A stretch of 64,000 nt of DNA, taken from Petaurus breviceps papuanus (lineage: Eukaryota; Chordata; Mammalia; Diprotodontia; Petauridae). The DNA lies in contig JAMXIF010000032.1 of assembly GCA_028583685.1 (NCBI GenBank), positions 6,439,977 to 6,503,976 of the forward strand. The letters run 5' to 3'. This document shows, one piece after another, positions 1 through 11,880 of this stretch; position 1 is the first letter of the stretch; the number at the start of each line of letters is the position of its first letter. Made by a program: the position numbers and the translations under genes. The notes beneath the pieces are model-generated. The model did no database searches, was not told the origin of the DNA, and was given only the letters and a program-made list of their open reading frames with translations.

Positions 1-47
<47 letters not shown>
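1..47. repeat. (CTAT)n microsatellite
   Basis: About twelve near-perfect CTAT units open the window and decay into a pyrimidine-rich stretch. The array probably continues to the left of the window. Confidence 0.95.
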
Positions 48-1430
48 CCTTTCTCCTTCTTTCTGCCTGGCATTTACCACTAAGCCCTCTTTGGAAATAA
101 CCATTATCTGTGGACCCTTAACTAGAAACTGGCCAGCAGGATTTTCTATATTCTCACTCTCTAGAAACTTGTTTTAAAAGAATAAGATTTGCTACTTTTG
201 TTCCCTGAAGGCAGCTACCACAAAGACATTTAATGAAAAAAAAATGTAGAGCCAGTAAGGTGGAATCAAATGCCCATTGAGAATATGATGAAGGACAGGG
301 CTCCTTGCCTTGGAATTGGAGATTACTTGGGGAATCTTCACTCTATTCATAGGAATGATTTGTCTCTCTACTTGGCAGCAGGAGGGGGAGAAGGGGTAGG
401 TTTGGGTAATGAGAGGAGGCCAGAGGGAAGTGCTCATTTTCTCCTCTGCTTCTGAGAATGTACAGGTACACACTTACAGCTAGTGCTTATCGGCTTAACT
501 AAGTTGATAGAGTAAAGAGATTCCATGATAATTAAATAAGGGACTAAACCTGAAGTTTAAATGAATACACAAAAGAAGGTATAGTTGGTTGCATGCCCAC
601 ATTTCAGTACTTCTGAAGCTACAGTGTTCTAACTGCCGCAGGCCTTGCAGTCAAATGTTTGGCAGGGAGCTCACCTCCCAAATGAGCACCTTGTGGATGG
701 AGGGAATCCACAGAGGCCCCAGGCACGAGGCCCCTGCTGCTCATTTTTATTTTTGGATTGTTTGATGTAGACATCCAGCCAGTGGGGACTTAGTATTTTT
801 CAAAGAGAACTTGAGGGCAATTAGTTAAGGCTGCAAAGCTAATATCAGTTTGCATTCCTTTTCTAAGCACAGTCAACAAAGCTTACTGTGTAGTTTAAAT
901 TGCACAAGGTTATGTAAGCACTGCTGTTAAATGAAAGCCCTTCTGTGTGTTTGAAGGCAGATACACTGATCCATTCAGGAGCTTCTGCCTTGGAAACTCC
1001 ATCAACCCCTACATGAGGCTTAAGGATTCCAGGGAATGCCAGTACTGTCCATTCCTGGCATGGGGCTATAATGCCAAGCAGCGGCAACTTCCAAGATTCA
1101 GAATACCAGCATAGTAACTCTCCATTCTATTGAGTGACAAATTAAGCCAAAACATTCACAGAACAGAGAAAATCAAAATATAGCATCCACCAAGAGTGAT
1201 TCAATAATTTCCAAGTACTACTCCACCCCTGGAAAGTACATTCATTTAGTCAATCACAAAGTCTCTCTTCTTAAATGGAGATTAGTTTCCAATCATAAAC
1301 AAAGTATATTCATTTGGTCAATAATATAGCACAAAAAAGTCAAGTTTCTCACCCCTGGATCACAACTGAATTACAATTGTAATCAGTTAATGCCAAGCAC
1401 CTTCTCAAAAGGGGCAGTGGAGAGCACAAA
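48..1430. other. Unique sequence, no gene recognised
   Basis: Open frames here are under 100 codons, overlap on both strands and have no recognisable domain. Most of the stretch, especially about 560-1100, shows none of the repeat families seen elsewhere. Two similar short motifs (tacattcattt-g/a-gtcaat) occur near 1238 and 1306. It could hold conserved non-coding DNA, but only an alignment to other mammals could show that. Confidence 0.5.
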
Positions 1431-1434
1431 GGAC

Positions 1435-1550
1435 CCCTGAACTTTGCTTAAGGTCACAGTGGTTATAAATATTTGAGGAAGAAATTTAAACCCAGGTCCT
1501 CTTATTTCAGAGTCCATTTTAACAAACCTACCTGTGACTATGGCATATGC
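1435..1550 (-). repeat. MIR-type SINE fragment
   Basis: The stretch holds, in antisense order, a decayed gcttaaggtcacag core and a tttaaacccaggtcctc segment. Both are parts of the tRNA-related half of MIR. The copy is short and diverged. Confidence 0.4.
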
Positions 1551-1794
1551 AATTTAAAAGGTGTTATATAATGTTTTTCTACATCTTTTACACATGAGTT
1601 CGTTGTAATTTGTATAGACACATTTTTAAATGATAGGGATAAGTGGGGGAATTGATCTTTATGTAGCTTCTTTCTTCATCTTTCTTGGCCAGAAAGGAAG
1701 ATATTTCTAGTGCATTCAAGGGAGTAGAGAATAACTTTTCTGATTAATGACTAATCAATCAGTAAGCATCTATATATGTATCTTTCTATTGCCT

Positions 1795-2566
1795 ATTTAA
1801 ATTTTCAGTTCTAAAATTCTCTCCCTCCATCCACTCCTTCCTTACAGCCATTGAGAAGGCAAGGAATATGGTACTTATTATTCATATAAATTCATTCAAA
1901 AATATTTCCACATTAGTCATGTTGTTAAAAAAACAAACAAGAAAAATAAAGTAAAAATATTTTAATATACACTCATAATTCACAAGTTTTCTCTGGAAGT
2001 GGATAGCATTTTTCATCATAAACCATTTAGAATTGTGGGGGTCATTTTATTAATCAGGATAGCTAAGTCTCTCATAGTTTGTTATTTTTACAATATTGTT
2101 ATTGTGTACACTGTTTTCCTAGTTCTGGTCACTTCACATTCATCAGTTTGTATAAGTCTTCCCAGATGTTTCTGACACCACCCCCTTTATAATTTCTTAT
2201 AGAACAATCATATTCTGTAACATTCATATATCATGACTTGTTTTGTAATTCCCTAATTGATGAGTATCTGCTCAGTTTCAATTCTTTACCATTACGAAAA
2301 AGGAGTTGTTATAAATATTTTTGTAGAGATGAGTTATTTGCCTTTTTTATTGATCTCGTTGGGTACAAATCAGTATTGCTGTGCCAAAGATATGTACAGC
2401 ATTTGAGCCCTTTGCTCATAGTTCCAAATTGTTCTCTGTAATGGTTGGGCCAGTTTACAACTCTACGAGCAGTCCATGAGTGTACTTATTTCCCCCCATT
2501 CTCCCTAATATTTGTCATTTTCCCTTTCTGTCATGTTGGATGAATCTGAGTTGGCACCTTAGAGTT
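1795..2566 (-). mobile_element. L1 3' end fragment (ORF2 C-terminus and 3' UTR)
   Basis: Read on the minus strand, this is the last part of L1 ORF2 followed by the L1 3' UTR. Landmarks on the plus strand are atatttccacattagtcatg (about 1901-1920), the segment that pairs with the RNA-side L1 end around 2101-2160, and the region equivalent to the ORF2 C-terminus at 2200-2560. A second copy of the same landmarks lies in the long L1 at 39370-39960, which supports the call. It is 5'-truncated, as most L1 insertions are, and too decayed to be active. Confidence 0.8.
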
Positions 2567-2746
2567 TCAGCAAGCACTTATTAGGGCCAAACACTGTGGT
2601 CAACATAGGTACATAAGAACATTGAATAAAATAATTCCTTCTCACAAAAGCCTTATATTCAAATGGGGAAATCAATTGTGTGTGTATCTTTGTGTCTTGT
2701 GTATACACACACATTTTTACTTGTCTTCCATATACAAACATATACA

Positions 2747-2797
<51 letters not shown>

Positions 2798-2945
2798 ACA
2801 CACACACACAATAAATATAAAGATAATAGGTACTAAGAAAATAAATACAATGTGGTTTGTGAGGAAGGGCACTAGCACTTAGGGGGAATCAAGAAAGGTT
2901 TCATGTAGAAGGGTAGTAGCATGCTCTTAATCTTCTCTTGAGAGA
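2567..2945 (-). mobile_element. L2 LINE 3' UTR copy
   Basis: Read in plus orientation it follows the antisense L2 3' end: a 'cacttatt..' start, 'acactgtgg', then a 'ccttatattc' segment and, after the microsatellite, 'aaaggtttcatgtagaagg', which matches the 'gaaggcttcctggaggagg' part of L2. A TA/CA microsatellite has grown inside it. Confidence 0.6.
2750..2811. repeat. (TA)n(CA)n compound microsatellite
   Basis: About 18 TA units pass into about 11 CA units. The array sits inside the L2 copy, and open frames crossing it (poly Ile-Tyr) are not genes. Confidence 0.95.
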
Positions 2946-3133
2946 TAGAAGAAGAGCCCCCCATTTTTTTGCAATGATTAAAAGAGGTATTGCCCCCATC
3001 CTCCTCTTGTGAATATATCCAGAGAAGAAATTTGGATGCTGAAAATGAAACTAGAAGAGGCTGAGTGAACTATAAAAAGATAGATTCCATAATAACAGTA
3101 AAGACAGACTAGAGACAGACTGAACCCTTCATT

Positions 3134-3145
3134 GAAATGTCCATC
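3134..3145. repeat. Probable left target-site duplication of HAL1 A
   Basis: gaaatgtccatc here and gaaatttccagc at 5994-6005 agree at 10 of 12 positions and sit directly outside the element's 5' end and its A-rich tail. Confidence 0.5.
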
Positions 3146-5993
3146 CCTTAGGGGGGCAGAGCCAAGATAGAGGCATGGAATCAGGAAAACTCTGTGAGCT
3201 CCCCCCATAACCACCTCAAATATCTATAAAATATGACTCTAAATAAATCGTAGAACTACAGAACCCACAAAGTGACAGAGAGAAACAAATCTCCTGCTGA
3301 AGACAGCCTGGAAGGCCTATGGGAATGGTCCATCACATTGTGCTGCGAGCCAAGCACAGCCCCACATGAGCCTGTGGTTTTAGCCTCAGGGTGGCCCTGA
3401 CCAGAAGCAGCTGGAGTGGACTTTGGGAGAGTGAATCACCAACAGCTGTGATGGTTTACATAATTCTAAACTCATAAACACCAAAGACAAATTAAAAGGT
3501 CAGTGTGGAACTCTGTTGGAACTGGGGGGATGGTGGCGCACTGCCCAACCCCTACCCAATGGAGGAAGAAGCTGCTGAGTCGTGTCCACTGCATGGCTGC
3601 TTCAGAGCTCCTGGCCTACAGATTGTAGAGGGACCAAGCAACCATTCTGAGGGTAATCACTCTTTTTTTAACCTGCTTGGATCTGGATGGCTGTCTTGGG
3701 TGGAGGTACTGGAGTGTGTGACCATTAAGATAGAGATTGTGGGGGCTGCAGAGAGGGCACCCAACTGCTCCAGCTGCTGCAAAATCCTTAGTGATTTGGT
3801 ATAAAGCTCTCTTCTCTGGAAGCAGAGTTCTACTGTGGCAAAGAGCTCAAAAGTCAAGTAACTAAGTGGCAATATGAGCAAGCAAAGGAAGCAAAGCAAG
3901 CACAGAAATGAAACCTTAGACTCATATTTTGGGGACAAAATGAATCAAAGCATGAAACAGGAGGAAGACAATGAAGACAGAGGTCCTGTACTAAAAGCTT
4001 CCAAGAAAAATATGAATTGCTTACAGGTCATAGAGGAGCTTAAGAAGGATTTTGAAAATCAAGTAAGAGAAGTAGAGGAAAAATTGGCAAGAGAAATTAG
4101 AATGATACAAGAAAATTATGAAATGAAAGTTAACATCCTGACAGAAGAAAATAACACCTTAAAAAATAGACTAACTCAAATGGCAAAAGAGGCCAAAAGT
4201 CAATGAATGCCTAAAAAAGCTGTATTTTCCAGATGGAAAAAGAATTTCAAAAGCTCACTGAAGAGAATCATTCCTTCAGAGTTAGATTGGAGAAAATGGA
4301 AGCTAGTGACTTTATGAGAAATCAAGATACTATAAAATAGATCCAAATAAGTGAAAAAACACAAGACAATGTGAAACATCTCACTGGGCAAACCACTGAA
4401 ATGGAAAATAGATCCAGGAGAGATAATTTAAAAATTATTGGACAATATGAAAGCCATGATCAAAAAAATAACCTAGAAACCATCCTTCAAGAAATTCTCA
4501 AAGAAGATTTTCCTGGTATTTTAGAACCAAAGGGCAAAATAGAAATTCAAAGAATTCACCTATCACCTCGTGAAAAAGATCCCAAAAAGAAAACTCCTAG
4601 GAATATTATAGCCATGTTCCAGAATACCCAGATCAAGGAGAAAATATTACAAGTAGCTAAGAAGAAACAATTTGGATATAGTGGAAACACAATCAGGATA
4701 ACACAAGATCTAGCAGCTTCTACATTAAGGTATTGAAGGGCTTGAATATGATATTTCAGAGGTCAAATGAGCTAAGATTAAAACCAAGAATCACCTATCC
4801 AGAAAAACTGAGTATCATGTTTCAGGGGAAAATATGGTCATTCAATGAAATAGAGGACTTTTAAGCATTCTTGATGAAAAAACAACAGAGTTGAATAAAA
4901 AATTTGACATTCAGATACAAGAAGCAAGAGAAGCATGAGAAGGTAAACAGGGAAAAGGAATCACAAGGAACTTGTCAAAGTTGAACTATTTACATTCCTA
5001 CATGGAAAAATAATAATTGTAACTTATGAAAGTTTTCTCAATATGAGGATATTTGAAGGGAATATAAATGTGTATATATATGTCTATAAAAGAGGGTAAA
5101 TGTGCATATGAATACATATATGAGTGTGTCTATATATGTGTACAGGTATATATCGACAGAGGGCACAGGATCAATTGAATAGAAAGGGATGATATTTAAA
5201 AAATTAAGAGGTGAGAGAGGAATATGATGAGAGGAAATAGGGAGAGACAGAAGAGGGTAAATTATCTCATGTAAAAGAGGCAAGGAAAAACTGTTACAAT
5301 GGAGGAGAAGAAGGGGAAGGCAAAAGGGAATGGGTCAACCTAATTCTCATTGAATTTGGCTTGGGGAGGGAATGACATACACACTAAATAGGGTATCTTA
5401 CCCTACAGGAAAGTAGGGGGGAAGGGGATAAGAGGAGGGATGATAGAAGGGAGGGCAGATTGGTAGGGGGAGAGTAGTTAGAAACATACGCTTTTGAAAA
5501 GGGACAGGGTCAAAATAGAAAATAGAACACATGTGAGTCGCGATAGGATGGAGGGAAATATAGTCAGTCTTTCACAATATGTCCACTATGGAAATGTTTA
5601 GGTATAACTACACATCTACAATCTATATTGAATTGCTTATCTTCCCAGTAAGGGTGGTGAGAAGGGAAGAAGGGAAACAATCTGGAATTTAAAGTATTTT
5701 AAAATCAAATGTTTTTCAAAATTATTATTATTATTACTATTATTATTTTATATGCAACTGGGAAATAAGATATACAGGCACTGGGATATGGAGATCCATC
5801 TTGCCCTACTGTAAAGTCAGAGGGGGCATGGGGGAGGATATAGGAGAGAACAGATTGGGGGAGGGGGTATTCAGTGAGATCGATGTTTTGGGGTGTTGGG
5901 TAGGGAAAAGACGGGGAGAAAATTTGTGACTCAAAATCTTGTGGAAATGAATGTTGTAAACTAAAAATAAACATAAAATATAATAAAAAAAAA
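3146..5993 (+). mobile_element. HAL1 (half-L1) retrotransposon, copy A, near full length
   Basis: This is a LINE-1 derivative with an ORF1 but no ORF2. Its 5' end (ggggggcagagccaagatag, from 3151) is of the standard L1 start type. A 5' region of about 720 bp is followed by an ORF1 at 3874-4938, then about 1 kb of non-coding 3' region with TA-rich patches, and an A-rich tail with AATAAA-like signals ending near 5993. The same order is found in copies B (25431-28359) and C (30049-32924), so the lack of ORF2 is a family trait and not a private deletion. It would have needed reverse transcriptase from an L1. ORF1 is interrupted, so the copy is dead. Confidence 0.85.
3874..4938 (+). pseudogene. 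HAL1 A ORF1 (L1 ORF1-like RNA-binding protein), broken
   Basis: The frame starts MSKQRKQSKHRNETLDSYFG and spans about 354 codons, close to the size of L1 ORF1 proteins. Residues 50-110 are a coiled coil (repeated E-K-L heptads, about 4020-4200). The central RRM-like part carries ENRSRRDNLKIIG (about 4399-4437) and RNIIAMFQ (about 4600), and the C-terminal part ends in FDIQIQEAREA. In L1 this protein trimerises and coats the element RNA. There is an in-frame stop at 4204-4206, another at about 4338, and later breaks in the C-terminal part. The start was chosen because copy B has an ATG at the same place. Confidence 0.8.
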
Positions 5994-7002
5994 GAAATTT
6001 CCAGCTCTGGGACTCATCTACAAGGCCCTGTAGCTGCAGAGAGAACAAATGAAAGCATATTTTTATTACTGGAGTTGGGGATTTAAGTATCCTGTTTCCC
6101 AAAATTACTCTGAGGAAAGGCAGAAGCACAATGTACTCATTCAGAAATGTATGTTAATATTGTTTTCATTGTTTTATCAGTTTTGCTCAGTTAAATAATT
6201 TGCTGTTCTAATACCACCAATGTTTTATATTTGTTAGCAAGGCGAGCAACTTTATATCTAGACCTGATAACTTCAGAAATTCTATTTTTACCCACCTTCC
6301 CAAACTGGATTGGGGATAAAATAAGCCATCAGAGGTGAATCAACATTAAAAGTCAAGAACAGCTCAAGTAACATGGTGAGTAGAAGAGTTTTCACATAAA
6401 CCTCTGTCTCTCTCTATCTCTCTTTCTCTCTATCTCTATGACTCTTTCTCTTATTGCAATTCTCCTACAAGTAATTGTTTCTGCCCTTAGCTCTTCTGTG
6501 CTGTTTGAAGCTTAGTATGGATTAATATGATTTGCTCTGACAGGTTCCTATTTCTAACTTGCTGGAGAAACTCAAGCAGAGGGGAGCTGAGGCTAACTTA
6601 CAAAGTACTATTATTATTATTATTTCCATGGGGAATGACAGAAATGGTGCTTGTTCCAGCACCATTTGTAAAATATCAGCTCACAGTGATTAGTCCTTGT
6701 AACTGCTATTGCCCCTCTGTGACAGAGCTGTCAAAAGCAGAGCTGTTGAGTCCAGAGTCATTTAATGTGTCCCTCAGAAGCCTGTTCTCTGCATTTGAGC
6801 TGCCACAAAGTCACCCAGGCTTCCCAGAGCTTTTGTTCTTGGACTCCTTGCCTCTAATGCTTTCTTAAGACATTAACTTAGTGGTCATGGAGAAGGTGTT
6901 TTCCCCAAGGAAGAAAAACCACCGAGGCTAGTTTTGGGGCAGGCAAATGAGAAAGGGATAGGATATTTGAAAAGTATGATGATAGGGATCACTTATAGGA
7001 AG
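5994..7002. other. Mostly unique sequence
   Basis: No gene or clear interspersed repeat is seen. A CT-rich patch lies at 6400-6450. A frame at 6527-6868 (113 codons, +) has no recognisable domain and no coding context. Confidence 0.45.
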
Positions 7003-7081
7003 ATCTAAAATCCTTCACAACACCTAGCAAAGTGCGGAACCATAGCAGATGTTAATATTTTTGGTGGATTAATTGATTGAA
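7003..7081 (+). mobile_element. L2 3' end fragment
   Basis: The order 'cacctagcaaagtgc', 'atagcagatgttaat', 'ttgattga' follows the last bases of an L2 (cctagcacagtgcctggcacatag...). It is a short, diverged fragment. Confidence 0.4.
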
Positions 7082-7887
7082 ATACCCTTAACTATTAAAA
7101 AATGAATAAAAGTTGTGTGAAGTGGGTGAACAGGGTGATGACAATGACTAATTCAAAGTACTAGAAGGAAAAGCTAATAAAAGTTATTCCTTTGTGGGGG
7201 CGATGGGAAATGGCAAAGGAGGGAAACTTGCTGATTCATCACAAATAATCTACTTGAAAAAATGCCTATCTTTAAAATTGGAAAATCCAAGCAATCACTC
7301 ACACCTCTGAGGAAAGTTTTATATTAAAAACATTATAATTAAAGCAACATAAAAATTTCAAAGCAAAATTACTTGGCTAGCATTATCTCCTTCAATGACT
7401 CTCCCTTCACTCAGAATAAGATTAAGTGTTAATGCATTATAATGGTGGCAATTTTGGGGAAAAAACAATCAAATAGAACTCTTTTATCAATGTGATATTG
7501 ACATGGTGGGTGGTAAAAAAGAAACATATTAAAAATTCCCCCTGGTAAAAATACTATCATATTCAAAGCATAACAGAGGTATGCAGTTCCCCTAAACTGT
7601 TTGTTGGTTTGTTGGTTTTTTCCTATTTTACTGAGTCTATTTGACTTATCTCTAGTCTATTTAGGTTTGTGTTCATCATACTCTACTTTGGCCTAGACCC
7701 TACAACAATAGCTACCTCTATTTTATATCCATCTGTTAAAAATAATTTCAACTTCATGCCAAAATAAAAGCCAAACAATTTAATTCTATTGGAGAAACCA
7801 TGGTAACATCAAGAAATATTAGAAATGGGTAGCGTAAAATTCAACACACTAATTACTTCCCCAAGTTTCTTCCCAAAGACAGACACT
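7082..7887. other. AT-rich unique sequence
   Basis: No gene, RNA gene or repeat could be recognised here. Confidence 0.4.
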
Positions 7888-8069
7888 TTTTGTGTTTTTT
7901 TTTGCTTTTTTTGGGGGGGCAATTGGGGTTTAATGACTTGCCCAAGGTCACACAGCTGGTTTTGTTGTATTTTTTTTTTTGCATTAAGTTTCTGAGGCCA
8001 GATTTGAACTCAGGTTCTCTTGACTCCAGGGATGGTGCTCTATTCACTGCACAACATAGCTGCCCCTCA
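7888..8069 (-). mobile_element. tRNA-derived marsupial SINE
   Basis: On the minus strand it begins with a GGGGCAGCTATG-type head (ends at 8069), then the B-box-like 'gagttcaaatctgg' region, the 'tgtgaccttgggcaagtca' core, 'aaccccaattgcc', and an A-rich tail (poly-T on plus, from about 7890). A run of T's around 7970 is an internal expansion. Same family as 10362, 35005, 53205 and 53684. Confidence 0.85.
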
Positions 8070-8559
8070 GACCCTTTTTGTGATGCTGAAATGACTGAGA
8101 TACTAAGAATGCAGCATCCTTCAATCAAGCTGATAATTCCTATTAACTCTCAATCAACAGGAAACAGATAAGGTATAGGTCTTGTTACAGGTATTGCTCA
8201 TAGACCCTGTGTCTCAAAACTTGGTCAATGGTGCTGAATTCCTATGTTGTCTTTTAGCCATTGTATATTTGGATTTAGAATTAGTCACTGTACATAAGTT
8301 GTTGCTAAATTTGGCAGGAATGACATTTCATCTGATCCAGGAAATCATGGATACGAAAGAAGTTATTATCTACTTAACCATAGCCAGGGAGAGGGCCATG
8401 GCTAAGGCATGTAGGTGTGGTCATCTTTTTCTTTGATGCCACCTTTTCTGTCCTCTTGTTTTACTCACTTCACAATCATCAGCTTGCTTGACCAATTCTG
8501 GTCACATATTGTGTGTCTCTGTGTGTATGTATAAACCATTCTATACATATTTCTACTTA
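8070..8559. other. Unique sequence
   Basis: An 84-codon frame at 8182-8436 has no recognised domain. Nothing else can be supported. Confidence 0.4.
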
Positions 8560-8757
8560 TTAGTTCTTTCTCTGGGGGCCATCTCCAGTCATCCTGACCT
8601 ATATCTTCCAACTGGCCCCAGATGGCTCTGGAGGAAAGAGTGAGGCTGGTGACCTTGCCCATTCCTCCCTCACTCAAATCCAGTTTACTTTCAAGTCATG
8701 GAATTATCTTCATTTTGTCATGATCCTCTTTGGGAATGAAGGACAAAAAACAGCAAA
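8560..8757 (+). repeat. Interspersed repeat of unnamed family (copy 1 of 3)
   Basis: It runs from 'ctctgggggccatctccagt' through 'cccagatggctctggagga', 'gtgaggctggtgaccttgc' and 'tcaaatccag' to a tail 'gaatgaaggacaaaaaacagc'. The same order occurs at 21892-22018 (+, 3' part only) and reversed at 62248-62455. I recognise it as a mammalian or marsupial repeat with a defined 3' tail, possibly of the L2/CR1-tailed kind, but cannot name it. Confidence 0.6.
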
Positions 8758-8929
8758 AAATTAAGTATCAAGGATACCAGAAAAAAAGGGACAAATAAGG
8801 CTAGATCAGAGGCAAGGTCCTGGCAAAATTCACATATTTCTGAAAGGAATTCTTGTTTTACCTTGATGGAGGAAAGAATGTAGGGAAAAGGAAAAAAAAA
8901 CTGACAAAACCTAGGCAGGTGAAAGAGAT

Positions 8930-9124
8930 ACAATGTAGTGGAAAAAGCAGGGACTAGGAGTAAGGGAACTTGGCTTCTATTCTAGGCTCTTCCATTAATT
9001 AGCTGTGTGGTTTTGTGTAAATCAGTTATCTCCCTGGGCCTCAGTTTCATCATCTGTAAAATGAGAGAGTTGAACTAGATGGTCTTTAAAGTCCTTGCAG
9101 CTCTACATCTATGATTCTATGAGC
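8930..9124 (+). mobile_element. MIR/THER-type SINE
   Basis: It contains the CORE-like 'attagctgtgtgg', the 'ctgggcctcagtttcatcat' and 'ctgtaaaatgagag' segments and a tail 'aactagatggtctttaaagt' ending in 'ctatgattctatgag'. The tail type is the one repeated at 20775, 58400 and 63835. Confidence 0.8.
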
Positions 9125-9663
9125 ATGTTGAATTGAATGTAACCCTAAGGCAAAGACTCTTTACATTATGGGCTCTTTTGAATTTTTTTCTGGATGTAAT
9201 TGGGTCTGACCCATAGAGGCAGTCGCAGCCAGAGGAAGCATTAGAGAAATATAAGTAAGTGCTAATCTTGGCTGACCTTGGGGCTACAGATATGTTCTTA
9301 TTAGAGAAGGATGACCAGATCCACATAGGTTGTTTTCTATAGTCTCAAGGGAATTGGGTTCATTTCTTAGTCCCATGTTTCCCAACCACCATTCTACAGG
9401 CCAGCATCAATATGCAACCTTCTTTGTTTTTACTAGTCTTTAAAATTTTGTCAAAGGTTCCTACCTTAAAATATAAACTAAAAACAAATAGAAGCAAGCC
9501 CTACTCTTACCTCTTTTGCTACCCATGGCTCTCTCATTCTTTCCAGAATCTAGTGCCTACCCTTCATCCATACCATTAAAAACCATCTTGCTGAAAATGA
9601 AGAAGTTTTAACAGTGAGTGAAAGGGAATTCTGACATTTTACCTATCTGTAGAACAATTATTT
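9125..9663. other. Unique sequence
   Basis: No gene or recognised repeat. Confidence 0.4.
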
Positions 9664-9964
9664 GGGGAGGGGGTGGCAGGTGGTGAAGTAGATAGAGTGT
9701 TGGGTCAGAAATCAGGAAGACTCATCTTCCTGAATTCAAATCTGGCTTCTGATAATATCTCTGTGACCCCGAGCAAGTCATGTAACCCTATTTGCCTCAG
9801 TTCCTCCTCTGTAAAATGATCTGGAGAAGGAAATACTCACCCATCTAATATCTTTGCCAAGAAAACCCCAAATGGGGTCACAAAGAGTCAGATGTGACAG
9901 AAAAACCAAACAACAGCAAGAAAACAAACAAAAAAACAAAACAAAAACAAAAAACAACAACAAA
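9664..9964 (+). mobile_element. SINE with RTE-like 3' tail, full length
   Basis: The tRNA-like head (gggggtggcaggtggtgaag) leads to 'attcaaatctggcttc', 'ctcctctgtaaaatgatctg', 'ggagaaggaaat', then 'tatctttgccaagaaaac' and 'aaagagtcagatgtgac', and an AAAC-rich tail. The last 90 bp resemble the 3' end of BovB/RTE LINEs, so RTE machinery probably moved it. Copies on the other strand are at 12226, 14231, 50484 and 61680. Confidence 0.8.
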
Positions 9965-10044
9965 GTTGGTTGGAATTTGTATCATAGCATACTTTCTCCT
10001 TTCCCTCTTCCAAATTCCAGGGGCTGAGATTTAATTCTTTATAA

Positions 10045-10190
10045 TGAACATTATTTTTTTAAACATCGCAAGCAAAGCACTGGGTTAGACACTTGGGGAG
10101 ATACAAAATTTAGGCAAGACATCATCTATGGAATTTGCATTCTGGTGATAGTTTGCAGTGGGATCATATTTTCCTATTATGATTTCCCTA
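10045..10190 (-). mobile_element. L2 3' end, antisense
   Basis: 'gcaaagcactgggttagaca', 'cttggggagatacaaaattt', 'caagacatcatctatgg' and 'tgcattctggtgatag' follow the antisense L2 3' UTR in order. Confidence 0.65.
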
Positions 10191-10361
10191 AGAGGGGTGC
10201 TAGTAACAGTTGGGATGAGGTAAAACAGGAAGAAGTGCTGAAGAAAGGAGGAGAGGAAGTAAAATCTTTTTGAATTGTGTCCATAGCTAGTGTTCTGAGA
10301 AGATAAAGAAAGTGTTGTCTTTTGTTGCGATCTGATCATTCATTCATTCAATAAACATTTA

Positions 10362-10517
10362 TTTTATTTTATTGCTTTTTGGAGGGGGGAAGGCAGGGCA
10401 ATTGGGGTTAATTGAATTGCCCAAGGTCACACAGTTAGAAACTGTTAAGTGTCTGAGATAAGATTTGAACTCAAGTCCTCCTGACTCTAGGGCCAGCACT
10501 CTATTCAATGTGCACCC
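10362..10517 (-). mobile_element. tRNA-derived marsupial SINE inside L2
   Basis: On plus: T-rich tail, 'gggcaattggggttaatt', 'gcccaaggtcacacag', 'gaactcaagtcctcctgact', 'gccagcactctattca' and a head ending near 10517. It is essentially full length. Confidence 0.85.
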
Positions 10518-10536
10518 CAAAACCTATTCTCTTAAA

Positions 10537-10675
10537 CAAAAAAAATTTTTTTTGCTTTACTGAAGGAGGGAAGGGAGGGCAACTGGGGTTAAGTGACTTG
10601 CTTAAGATCACACGGCTAGTAAGTGTTAAGTGTCTGAGGCTGGATTTGAACTCAGGTTCTCTTGACTCCAGGGCC
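10537..10675 (-). mobile_element. Second, 5'-truncated SINE of the same family
   Basis: The same order repeats ('gggcaactggggttaagtga', 'cacacggctagtaagtgtt', 'gaactcaggttctcttgact') but it stops at 'ccagggcc', about 30 bp short of the head, directly against the right copy of the L2 target sequence. Confidence 0.8.
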
Positions 10676-11194
10676 ATAAACATTTACTTTTTAAGTGCTT
10701 CCTGTGTTCCAATCACTGTGTTACACACTGGGGTTGTGAAGACAAAAATGAAATTGCCTCAGATCTCAAGGGGCTTATCTTCTTTTAGGTTCTGGGGATG
10801 GGGTGAGGTAGGATTCCAAGCAACATGTACACAGAGAAGTATATGAAAAATACATTAAAAATAATATCTGGGGGTGGGGAGGGTATGAGTGCCTGGGGAA
10901 TGAGCCTTGAAGGAAGCCAAGGACCCCAAGATAAAGGTGAGAAAAGAGTGCTTTCTAAGGCTTGGGTTGGCAACAGCCTATGCAAAAGCATGGAGGGAGA
11001 TAGGATATGGAATGTTTTGTTGAGGGAAAACAAGGAGGCTAGTTTGATTTCAAAGCAGAGTATGTAAAGGAAACTAAGAGGAAATGAGTCTGGAATATCC
11101 CATTAAGTTCACACTCTTAAAGGTTTTAAATGCCAAGTAGGGGAGATTATATATTATCCTAAAGGTGTTTGACAACCACTAGAGATTCTGGAGT

Positions 11195-11880
11195 AGAGTC
11201 AGTAAATATTCAATCTTATATTTATTAAGAACCTACTATGTGCCAGAAATTGTGTTGATTTAAGGGATACAAATAGAGGTAACCCCTACTCTCAGGGAGC
11301 TTATATTTTAATGGAGGAAGATAATACACAAAAAGAAACTGGAAAAAAAAGTAGGATGGGGGAGAGGTGGGGATGTGATGGAGAAGTCCGGAGGAGTACA
11401 GCTAAGTAGGAAGTGAAGAGATGGTTGGCTTGGACGCCCCTCCTAAAGAGAGATTCTGGGAGGTTCTCTCTACCCTCCAATGACAGCGAAGGGCCCCAGG
11501 AGCAGACAGTACTGTTGGGTGTGAGTTCTACAGCTGAATTACTTCCAAGAAGCAGAAGAAGTTCCTGGGGTATCACGGAGGAATCCAGATGGTTGGGAAA
11601 TGAATAGTAGAGGAGCCAAATGATCAGATGGGTGCTTTAGGGATATCCATTTGGCAGGTGTGTGATTAAAGAGAGGAGGTGCTGAAGGCATGGAGACTAA
11701 TAAGCAGTGTCGTTGCAATGGTCCAGGCAAGAGCTGGTGGATGCCAACCATGTGAGGGAAGAGAAAGAGTTGGATATGAGAGATATACGTAGAGTTAACA
11801 AGATTTGGCAGTTGATTGGATATGTAAGGGGAGTAGGAGATAGAGAAAAAATGGTGACAATGGCTTTGCTATTGTAAACC
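11195..11880 (-). mobile_element. L2 LINE 3' part, antisense
   Basis: It opens 'tatttattaagaacctacta', 'tgtgccagaaattgtg', 'actctcagggagcttatatt', 'taatggaggaagataat', the classic antisense L2 end, then runs into diverged, purine-rich L2-like sequence. The right edge is not sharp. Confidence 0.65.

Larger units (their letters stand above)
10335..11180 (-). mobile_element. L2 LINE 3' part, split by two SINEs
   Basis: The antisense L2 end starts at 10335-10361 (cattcattcaataaacattt) and resumes at 10676 with the same 11 bases (ataaacattta), running through 'gtgcttcctgtgttcc', 'aaggggcttat', 'gagccttgaaggaagcc' and 'tatgcaaaagcatggaggga' (10980-11000), the mirror of the L2 'ttgcacatgctgttcc' region. 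The 314 bp between are two SINE pieces. Confidence 0.7.
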
